Shown: piece by piece, positions 55,293-64,000 of the stretch
How positions within the stretch are numbered: position 1 is the stretch's first letter
Layout of the letters: every line of letters starts with the position of its first letter
Source of the DNA: Erigeron canadensis
Lineage: Eukaryota; Streptophyta; Magnoliopsida; Asterales; Asteraceae
Reading direction: 5' to 3'
DNA length: 64,000 nucleotides
Assembly: GCF_010389155.1 (NCBI RefSeq)
Contig: NC_057769.1
Location: forward strand, 16,368,735-16,432,734
Notes under the pieces: generated by a model
Database searches by the model: none
The model's input: only the letters and a program-made list of their open reading frames with translations
Told to the model about the DNA's origin: nothing
Made by a program: the position numbers and the translations under genes

Positions 55293-57061
55293 TCAGGCCA
55301 TTCTCTTTTCAGCATGCCCAGATGGCTCTTCTGTGGCCTTCCTCTTTGAACTTGGAGATAGTGGAGTAGATAATGCAGTTCTCAGACCCAACTCCATCTC
55401 CATTACCTCCTTCCTGGTCCACTCCTTTGTGATTCTTCTGATGAAATACTTTGCATCCTGGGAAACCTCTTTACCTTTGAAAGAGAGACCAATTTCTTTT
55501 AATTCTGACCATCCAAAGGCCCTCATGAAGTATTTGGTCTTTCATCAGTAAAGTTTCCTTCTCTGAAGAGTTTAATGTGGAACCTGGAGTATTTCTCATG
55601 ATTCTCTGCCAGACGGATCTCAGCACTTAATATAGGTCTGGCATTAACTCTGAAGTTAGTCATATAATCATACCTTTCTCTTGTTTGAGCCTTCCTGACC
55701 ATATCATCAACTTCCTTGGAAACCTGCTTCTGAACAACCAATTGTTGAATTTTTGCCTTGTATATCCTTTCAAAAGTGTTCAAAGGAATGAATGTGCTCA
55801 GATCTGCATCTCTGGCAGCTTTTGTCTTTCTGGCTGGTGCCTTGGGCAAACCTTTGAATTTCTTTCTATATTCATTCTCCAGAGCAGTAGCATTACTCCT
55901 TACTTGATTCTGGAGATTTTTCAGTTCTTCTTTTCTCTAGGCAATGAGATCCAGTATGCTTACACCATAAATTTCAGAGTTATAGACTTGTTCATCTTGA
56001 GCATACATGGATCGAATATAGACATCATCCAAGGCATCCAGACATTTCTTGAGTCTGGGATCATCCTTCATCTTTTTATAAAGTTCAATTTGAACGCCCA
56101 ACCTACCAGCGTTACAAGAATCCAGAGTCCCATGCCTGTCTACATCTAACTGGTGAGCAACCAAGTCATCCTTCATATTTTTCTTGAAAATTTCAATCAT
56201 GATGCACTCTTGCTCCAGTCATTTTTCCTTGTCCTCATCAGCAGATACATATACTTCTTCTGCTTCAACTTCTTCAGTTATTTCACCAGACACCACATGC
56301 TTTCTTCTGAGCTTTTTTATAGTGGTTGGGATGTCTGGGAATTCCTTAAACATTGGCTCACTGGCATCAGTACCAACAACTTCTTCTTTTTCCTGAACAA
56401 CCTTTTCAGATCCAAGTGCTTCATTTGCTTGTTGTGCACTGGCATCAGTACCAGGCACATTTGTTCCAACAATCTTCTTCCACACTCCAACTTTCTTCTG
56501 AAGGTCACCAGCTGTTTCTTTTCCAGAACTTTCCCCCTTGGAAGCATCTCCAGCTTGAAGATGATTCCACACCTAATCTAGCTTATGTTTATCTGCAGAA
56601 TCAAAGGTTCTGCCAGATACAGGTGAGATATTATTGACAGTCTGCCTCAACTGCATCACTTCCTTTTTAACAATTTGAAACTCTTCATGAAAGTGTTTCA
56701 GCAACTGATTATCTATCAATTTGATCACCCCAGGAAGCAACCCATCTTGCAGTGTTCTCAGAATGGACCCAGAAATTTCTTCAGTGATCTCCTTAAGCAT
56801 ATCCCCTCTAAATCTTTGAACAACAGCATTGCTAATACTGCTGACCACTAAATCCTGGTCCAGGGTTGACTTGCTTTCCAAATTGCTTATTCTGGTGGTC
56901 AACTTCTGAACCTCACCAGCCAAACCTGCCAATGGTTGAACAAGTTCTGCTTTAAGAGCAGTCTGGACTGATGTCACCAGATCCTCCTTTAATCCCTGGA
57001 CTGCAACTTGTATAAATTCAGAATATTTATTTTTGCTACTACAATTTCATCCAGCTTTTCA
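55293..57061 (-). pseudogene. RE8 ORF3, C-terminal half
   Basis: Homologous throughout to RE2 1459-3161. Open parts are 56977-56219 with one stop, 56200-55937, 55849-55523 and 55526-55293, with frame changes between. Shared landmarks with RE2 are LRTL or LRTI with a KEITEEISGS or KEVTEEISGS block, HGTLDSCNAGRLGVQIELY, RNTS-type FTDER, RAFGWSELKEIG, and the basic end KRKATEEPSGHAEKRMA. It probably codes for a nuclear or nucleic-acid-binding accessory protein. This is inference from composition only. Confidence 0.7.
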
Positions 57062-57066
57062 AAGAC

Positions 57067-58650
57067 TGATGAGCGTCCATTTTGTGATAAAAACCCCTAA
57101 AGAAAAGCTTCATTTCTATGCTTAAATGAGTTAATATTCCGGAACTATCGATACTTAATGAATGATATGTTTGTGCAGGTTCCCGGAAGATGCGAGAGAG
57201 GGTAAATGACATCAACTGACTCAAAAAGGAAGCCTATGAAGTTACAAGACACAAGGAAGTAGTTCGGGAGCCAAACGAAGACTCAAGTGCAAGACAGCAG
57301 CCACCAGCGCTGCTGGACACATATCCAGCGCCGCTGGTGCTCACCAGCAAACGCTCTCCAGACCACAAGCGCCGCTCGAAGCTTCACCAGCGGCCGCTCG
57401 AAGTGTCACCAGCGCCGCTAGCCCATTAGCCAGCGCCGCTGGTCAGCCCAGATCAGTAACCGACTTAAACACCTATTTAAGTCGAACTAACCCTCAAAAC
57501 CCAGGAGAGAGCCGATTCAGCAGCCCTAGCCGCCCAGGAATAACCCTAGATCGAAATTGCAGATTCCAAGAAGGTTTTGGAGCATCTAGACACCTTCCGA
57601 TCTTCACTCTTGGTCTAGATCTTTCATCTTTATTTACTCTTTGTTATTGAACAATGTCTTTTATATTCTCAGACTTTGTTATTCCTTTAATAATGCTAGG
57701 CTAGTAGGCTGAATACTTGTTTAGATCAATGTGATCATGTAGACGCTTATTGTTTTACTGTGTTTGTTTAGATTCTGTTGGAGTGTGCTTTACTGTTTAT
57801 CGTAGATCCATGTTTATTAGTAATTCATGTTGCTATTGGTTTTATATCTGAACATATTAGTTTAACTCTGATGATTGTCTATGATCATGTACTAGGACTA
57901 ATATGCTAGGACAAAAAACAACTAGTCGGTCTATAAGTAGAAGTAAAAAGTGATTCACTTGTAACCGAGGGATCCAGAACCATTGTAACTAGGGTGAATT
58001 GAACATGAAGCTTAACAATACCAGACGCGATCCTTTGACTTGGAAACGAGCACTGTGGTCACCGGAGGGAATTATATATGGTCATGGCTTAAGAGCCGGA
58101 TAATTAAAAGATGAATTAGTAACACAAACTTTAGGTCATAATACTTAAAACAATGAATCTAGCGATAATTTCTTTTAAAGGGTAGTGTGAGTCTAGCGAC
58201 AGCACTACTACTTAGGTAAAGTGAATCTAACGAGAATCTGAACCGTGATTAAGTTTCCAACAGGCTAACAAACCAGTAGGATAGTATTTGGTTTTACCAT
58301 GAGATCGGAGATGCCAAACAAGTATTTTAATTTAATTACTGATATTCGTCCTTTCACAACTATTTTCAGAGTAGCCTTTTGCTGCAAAGCATTTGGTTAT
58401 ATTTTCTTATTTAATTGCTAAAAATTAGTTTATTAGGAGTTAGTGACAAACCCCTAAACAAACTAGAATTACACGTACTACTAGATTAGGTAACGCAACG
58501 CGTCCCTCCGAACGATCCTGTAATTTACCACTAGGCTATACTCAACTGACCGGGTTCGCTGCTCGTTAAAGTGTGTGTTAGTTTAGATAGTTACTTGTAC
58601 AACATAAATTTTAAAGACTAGGAAATAATAAAAAAAACATACTACCATCA
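57067..58650. mobile_element. RE9: solo LTR inserted in RE8 ORF3
   Basis: 1584 bp with ends TGATG...CATCA and a 5-bp target duplication AAGAC (57062-57066 and 58651-58655). There are no coding regions, primer site or second LTR, so it is a solo LTR left by recombination. Its length and TGATG start suit an Athila-like gypsy family. It has a cluster of GC-rich palindromic CCAGCGCCGCTGG motifs (57305-57455). Confidence 0.8.
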
Positions 58651-58655
58651 AAGAC

Positions 58656-60655
58656 CATCTTCTCATTACCAGCAAGCAGATTCATTTCTGACTTAAGATT
58701 ATTTGAGATTAAAGATTTGAAGTCAAAAATAACCTTTGAAGAAAACTGGAGTGATCTCTCCAGGTCCGCCACCTTATCAAAAAGGCCTTGGACCTCCGTT
58801 GAAGAAGAAAAGGAGAGACCACTGGAAGGATTGGTGATTCTGGTGATGGTTGATACTAGCAACACCCTTATGATAGTTTTGGTTGTTTGGGTGACTACCA
58901 GTGGTTCAGAAGTTTGAATAGGTTGAGATTCTGGTGCAAAGGGTGAAATAAAAGTTGTTGTTGTTGTTTGTTCTGGTGGTGGTGTTGGTGTATTTTCTGG
59001 TGGTAGAGGAGGCATTTCTGTAAGGATTGACTGGGGGACCAAAGCAATAGTACAATTCACTTTCTCTTCTCCCAGAAAACTCATATCAGCATCAAAGTCA
59101 TTATCTTCAGACAGTGGAGAATCTGCCATATCCTAATCTCGGCCGGCTCCACCTGTCTGGTCCTCCACTTGTACATTTTCAACCATTATATTTAAATCAA
59201 TTTGAGCATCCCCCTCCAGATTCTAACCATTTCCACCTTCTTCCATAATCAGAGTCCCATCTTCATTCATAATATCACCTGCTGAAGAAGTAGAGACTGG
59301 AATAACTAGAGGTGTGGCTCTAGTCATTCCAGCCTGTGCTAGAGAAGTGTCAGAATTATGGATATGTTCAAGTTGGTGCACAGACACGGACTCTAATGAG
59401 AGTTGGGCTGACTCTCTATTTTCTTCGCCACTTCCTCCTATCAGAATTGTGGAAGTGCTTGCTTGCAGGGTTCCAAAATTTACATCTCCAGAATCCTGTT
59501 GGGAGGATTCTAGATGGCTAGTCTGGCCACTACGAGGATTGACCAATTCTCCTCCTCTCCTAAGACGACGATTATTATTTCTTGGTCTCCTGGGGGATTC
59601 GGTGGAATTTCAACAATATTTTCAATATTCTGCTGAGGATCAGGGGCTACCTGGGAAATGGGTTGCACCCTTTCAGCAATGAGCCCTTTAATGGGTCCCT
59701 CATTATTTTAAGGCCCACCTAAAGCCTCTCCTGAGCCAGCTTGGATTGCTACGTCAGTTTCTTCTTCTACATCATTTTGCACTCGGAATTGATAAATCAT
59801 AACAGAAGGAATCTCAACCTCTGTAGCAGATGAGGTTAAGTGGTTAAGGTCTCGTAAATATTCCCACATTGAAAAATGGTTTGAAGTTTAAGTATACTCA
59901 TTTTTCAGAGACCGTCTAAAAATAATAGACAAAAAATGGATGAAAGGAATAAATGCTTTTCGGCTCTTGACCTTTAATCTATCTACCAGGTTATCAAAAA
60001 ATATTTAGCCAAAATCCACCCTATACCCGTGCCATAAACAGTAGGCAATCTGGAGCTGCGTCTGGTTTATCTGATCAAGTCCTCCAAAGCTGCCACCCAA
60101 ACACTTAACCAGAAGGGTGAAGAAATATCTCCATGAATCTGTCAGCCTGCTCATATATACAGTGCCCTTCCTGAGTAGCTGACCATCCTCATCTACTATT
60201 TCAGTATGCCCCATCAATCTGCACACTTCTCTGGTGTTAATTCCAGATGGAATTTCAACCGGCAACTCATTCTTGTCAAAATAGTCCATTCTCAGATCTT
60301 CCCTGAGAGAGTTGATGGTGATGGTGAACTTTCTTGTGCCTTGTTTTAATGTGTAGTGGATGACTTTGTCTATTTCCACGTACACGGCAGTGTACCAAAA
60401 CTCGTAGAGGTAGTCATGGTACATTTTGCCCGGATTCAAAGTAAGGGCACCATACAAAGGACTACTGAGAAAGAAGGTGTTCAGTCGTCTGATGATAGAG
60501 GTTGCAGAATGATTGGTTGTGAGTTTTGCCATCCAATTATTCATGTTTATTCTGATGGCATCGGCAGTGAGAGTGATGTGTTTGGCCTTTTTAACGGCGG
60601 CAACCGGAACATAGTTTGTGGCTAAGAGATTTTTGGGAGATGGTTTGGGAGCCAT
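58656..60655 (-). pseudogene. RE8 ORF3, N-terminal half
   Basis: The ATG at 60655 (MAPKPSPKNLLATNY) opens 216 codons of the same domain as RE2 ORF3: INMNNWMAKL, FFLSSPLYGALTLNPGKMYH, VCRLMGHTEIVDEDG, DSWRYFF and GLDQINQTQ. A stop at 60005 and further breaks follow. The acidic and proline-rich linker is readable at 59546-59223 and 59129-58611 (ending AGNEKMVFD at the solo LTR). Compared with RE2 the order is identical. Confidence 0.75.
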
Positions 60656-61437
60656 TGAAATTAATGAAAATGAAACTGAAAGAATTTAGGATTGATAAGA
60701 AATTTAAGAGGCGAGATGATGATGATTGGAGAGTAAATGAAGAATGAAATAAATGAAGGAATTTGAAGATTTGGGAGTAAATGATTTTCGAGATAAAACT
60801 GAAAGTGAAGGTAAATATGGGTATTTATAGAGGAAAGAGAAAATGGAATTCAAAACGGTAAGTTTGAAAAGTTTCAAAACAGTTTTGATCGGTTTTGACA
60901 TCCACATTTAATGTTTCCCATCACACATAAATGTATGACGGTTGACAGCCCACAAAATTACCAACTTGCACTTTTTGTCTTCCCAAGGTAACAAAACCAT
61001 CATTTTAAGTTGAAAAAGTCATGCCACATAAGGTGAACGGTAACTGTCCAGATAAAAAGTTTGTATGGATGGCATGCACTATCATTAAGTATTAAAATAT
61101 TATGACTTGACACACAAAGACTCATTTCAATGCATCTGGAGGTTGACTGGACAATCCAGTTTCACTGGTGGATTAGGCCAGTAGAATATGCACTGATGGT
61201 ACACTGGAGGGACACTCCAGTATGTACTCAGATTAGACCATTATGGAAATCCTTAAACACGCACATCAACTAATATAAACAAATGAGAGGGACACATTTA
61301 TAAAGCGACTGAAGTCACTTCAAACATGCACATCAACTTATCCAATATTTATGAGAGGGACACATTTACAAGGTACTAGAACATTTTCCAGAAAAATTTG
61401 TCCAGTGAGAAAATAAATTAATAAATTCCCCCTGAAA
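60656..61437 (-). promoter_or_regulatory. RE8 ORF3 promoter region
   Basis: Minus-strand CTATAAATACCC at about 60820-60832 lies some 170 bases upstream of the ATG. Further upstream are ACTGG/CCAGT motifs and an exact AGGGGGAATT purine box (61424-61433). The layout of purine box, CTGG-rich region, TATA and ORF mirrors the LTR U3 and is conserved in RE2 11411-12240. Confidence 0.5.
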
Positions 61438-63098
61438 AATATGCTTCCTTGTACTTTGATTGACACACAACATATCTTCCGTGACCTACGTTGTGTACGT
61501 GACCCAATAAAATCTTCTATGCTATATGGTTTTCCCAAGTATTTCTCTTCTGGACAAATGATATCTCAACGTCTTTCGCACCTCTTGATGTCGCAGCGAG
61601 AATAGGGTATCACTTACTCGATTTCGCTATTTTTGAGTGTTGGGTAAGTGAGTGGTATGTTGTTAGGTTACCAACTTTTGAAGAGAAGCGGTGGCGATCA
61701 TTACTTTGAATCATTAAGAATATCAAGGATATAGAATTTGGTTTCGAATGAATGAAGTAGGAAATAGGAAATATAAAACAAAAGATTCATTAAGGTTCGA
61801 ATCAGACTCCTTGCGCGAGTTAGAGAAATCACTTCCATGTGTTCCGTTGCCCATTAGACTCCAACTTTGAATGACGTCAATATAGGCCGCACCGACTTAA
61901 ATAATATAGATAGATGTTCGCGTATACGTGTTAGAATAGAAATATCGCACAAAATTTTGAGGCTTCATTCCTCATGGTTTGTCGTCTAGATAGTATGGGT
62001 ACGTGTTCGACTAGTGACATTGCATCGTCATAAGGCCTTAGTGTCGCTGACCATTTGTAAGTCTCCAACATAGTTTGGCATTTCCATATGTTTTGTGCCA
62101 TCTCAAATCGAATATAAAGGTTGTGCATAGTTTCTAAGAGGATAGAGTCACCTCATATATTGGGACTATAATTCTTAAGATATATCGTCCAACGTTTGTG
62201 GAAAGATGTTCCACCAATGATATCGCGTTGTCCTATGTCCATAATGAAAGGTGGTGTCATAACAAAATAGGACGTGGCATAATTTTTAAAAGAGCGCGAG
62301 TGAACGAATATCGAAGGGGTACTTAATGACAACTTTCATACTTAGAAAATTTCTAGTTTATAATGAATTTCCCAAGGGCAATTACTAGTTCTCAAGCGGT
62401 CGAATCTCAACATACAATATCTATCTTGATAGTAAGGACTAACCATATTATCATCATATCAAGCAATTACTAGTTCTCATTAGTCACATCTTAGAGCATC
62501 ATAACTATCTCATAATTAGGCACAACTATATAGTCATTACATCATCTACGCACTAGTCCTTATATAGCTCAACCTTAGGGTGCAATAAGTATCTCAATAG
62601 TAAGGCATGACTACATAATCATCCAATATTCACACACTAATTTCAAATAACTCAAACTTAGAGAGTAAGGGCTCTTATATCCATATTTCAAATAGTCCAA
62701 ACTTAGAGAGTAAAAGCTCTTATATCCATATCGGCTATAGAATTTCATATTACTCGTCATACCTATATCCCCTTTCAGTTCATTCTTAAATAGTCAGTCT
62801 CATCACCCAATAACTTAAACAAGTCATATTTGAAATAATTTCATGCTTCATAATAATCACATTATTTTATAGTGGATATGCTACTTAAAGTTCAACATCA
62901 TAATTCATACATCATTTACGCATACTTTTCTCACAAAACTTTCACATTGCACCTTTAAACTTTCACATTGACAATACAAGCTTTCACATTGCACATCACA
63001 ACTTTCATATTGTACCTTATAACTTTCATATTGCAATCAAATCAATCATGCCCAAGTTTGCATGTTATAGCATAGAGTAGCATGTATCAACAAATATA
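61438..63098. other. Unidentified repeat-rich non-coding region
   Basis: No gene that I can support. A roughly 57-bp unit (AACTTAGAGAGTAA...CTCTTATATCCATAT) occurs twice at 62650-62735. ACTTTCACATTGCAC-type words recur at least five times at 62938-63045. It may be a decayed LTR, but I cannot place it. Confidence 0.4.
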
Positions 63099-63451
63099 CA
63101 CTACTAGAAACAGGACTATCCTTGACCCGCTTTTTATGACCCACACTAATAGATGACGCGCAAAATGATAAGTCATAAAATAAGAGTCATTACGAGTAAA
63201 TAGATGACGCGTTTTTAGAAGCGTCATAACATATGAGTCATAATGTGTTTTTTTTACAATCTCTAGGCAAACAGATCTGCCTTAATATTTTTTTTTAAGC
63301 CAAAATTTGAACGTTCTGCCATATTTTTCATCTCAAAACCTTCCTCCTTCTCAAAACTCTCAAATCTCTAGTTTAATATTTTTGAATCCTCCTCACTCAT
63401 TTTGATTTCATTTCTTTGATTCGATTCCGATTTCATATTTTCTTCTTCTAG

Positions 63452-63565
63452 ATGGATTTCCATAGCCTAAACAGAAGACAACTTCAATCTCTTGCAAGCT
63501 TAACAAGATCCATGCTAACATCACTAATGTCGCCATGACTGATGCTCTCCAATCTCTTCAATCCG
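63452..63565 (+). pseudogene. Captured host exon: N-terminus MDFHSLNRRQLQSL, frameshifted
   Basis: After a pyrimidine-rich leader (63300-63451) an ATG gives MDFHSLNRRQLQSL. The continuation CKLNKIHANITNVAMTDALQSLQS lies in another frame, needing one more base near 63493. A GTACG donor-like site follows at 63564. From memory this resembles the conserved start of an uncharacterised family of plant nuclear proteins (MDFHSLxRxxLQxLCKxNKI). It is not a transposase. It looks like the first exon of a host gene carried inside the CACTA element. Confidence 0.5.
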
Positions 63566-64000
63566 TACGATTATTTCCTTATTATTTATTTGTTTCACTA
63601 CTAGATCATCTATAGATTTTTAATTAATTATAACGACACTGTTTAGCTCATCTCAGATTTCAATTAATCGGAGTAAAATTTTTCAGATCTTACTTTTAAT
63701 TTCAGATCTATATTTTATATTCTTAGATCCAGGGTTTGTGTCGGCAACTTTTTCGTATATATATACACACACACTTGCAACTTACTAACCTTTTGCCTAG
63801 CTTGAATCAAGGATTGCTTTTCTGACTTGTCTAATTAGATGTATGTATGCATCGACTTGTTTAATAGAATCATTGTTTGTATATATCTATATGTATTTTT
63901 ATATTTATATCATTATATGTATATTTGGATAGCGATAATGTGATGTGGAATGACAGAAATTAATTTTTGGAAGTAAGTATTTTAAATTGTATATAGGGGA
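63566..64000 (+). other. Non-coding sequence after the captured exon
   Basis: AT-rich, T-rich and with TATATA/CACACA runs near 63757-63775. It could be intron 1 of the captured gene. No further exon is recognisable before the window ends. Confidence 0.4.

Larger units (their letters stand above)
54061..61437 (-). mobile_element. RE8: 5'-truncated Sirevirus-like element of the RE2 family
   Basis: Contains 3' LTR, polypurine tract, 3' untranslated region, the whole ORF3 and its promoter region. Similarity to RE2 stops at about 61437, just past an internal polypurine-like box, and gag-pol and the 5' LTR are absent. A solo LTR (57067-58650) interrupts ORF3. Confidence 0.85.
63096..64000 (+). mobile_element. 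TE10: left end of a CACTA transposon
   Basis: CACTACTAGAAACAGG starts at 63099, the terminal signature of plant CACTA (En/Spm) elements, after ATA (63096-63098), a candidate 3-bp target duplication. The subterminal 130 bases have repeated short motifs in both orientations: AGATGACGCG twice, GCGTCAT once, and GTCATAA/GTCATTA several times, as expected for transposase binding sites. The right end lies beyond the window. Confidence 0.72.

Noticed and set aside
57067..58650. 8-bp target duplication (TCAAAGAC) pointing to a DNA transposon
   Set aside because: The 5-bp reading leaves TGATG...CATCA ends typical of an LTR. The extra three matching bases are part of the terminal TCA and chance.
63596..63605. 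Second CACTACTAGA as the start of a nested CACTA element
   Set aside because: Only ten bases match and no subterminal repeats follow. Probably chance or intron sequence.

Overview
The window is plant nuclear DNA made almost entirely of nested transposable elements. I find no intact host gene. The lineages (Ty1-copia elements with an extra ORF after pol, a Tat-type Ty3-gypsy element with a second RNase H, and a CACTA transposon) point to a flowering plant. A eudicot, perhaps Asteraceae, is my guess and is not proven by the sequence. Almost every polyprotein is broken by stops, frameshifts or deletions, so these are decaying copies.

Layout. RE1 (1-1221, +) is the 3' end of a copia element that enters from the left. 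It sits inside RE2 (1222 to about 18700, -), a long Sirevirus-like copia element with gag, pol and a downstream ORF3. RE3 (3167-9375, +) is a Tat-lineage gypsy element with 5-bp target duplication CCTGG that splits RE2 ORF3. RE4 (about 18700-24919, -) and RE5 (25319-39897, +) are two members of a second Sirevirus-like family, head to head across a 399-bp spacer. RE5 is complete end to end (14.6 kb). Their LTR similarities and target-site flanks fit an inversion between two older insertions. RE6 (39898-41896, -) is a gypsy-type LTR that was the target of that pair. RE7 (42329-53916, -) is a young complete copia element with target duplication ATACT and is related to RE1. RE8 (54061-61437, -) is a 5'-truncated relative of RE2 and carries a solo LTR, RE9 (57067-58650, duplication AAGAC). 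After an unidentified repeat-rich stretch, TE10 (63099 to the end) is the left end of a CACTA transposon carrying a piece of a host gene.

How the parts work together. In each complete copia element the usual order holds: LTR, Met-tRNA-type primer site, gag with CCHC knuckles, protease, integrase, RT-RNase H. RE2, RE5 and RE8 add ORF3 behind its own TATA box, so ORF3 may be transcribed separately.

The most unusual signals are structural and lie outside the proteins. They are: a hairpin family sharing the loop ACAAAGGCGTTC, found 3' of pol in two different families; a four-copy 56-bp tandem array whose units form the same hairpin with compensating stem changes; a regular array of the motif AACGATCTA in the RE7 leader; ORF3 cassettes headed by a polypurine box and promoter like those of the LTR; and a conserved AG acceptor-like site just before protease.
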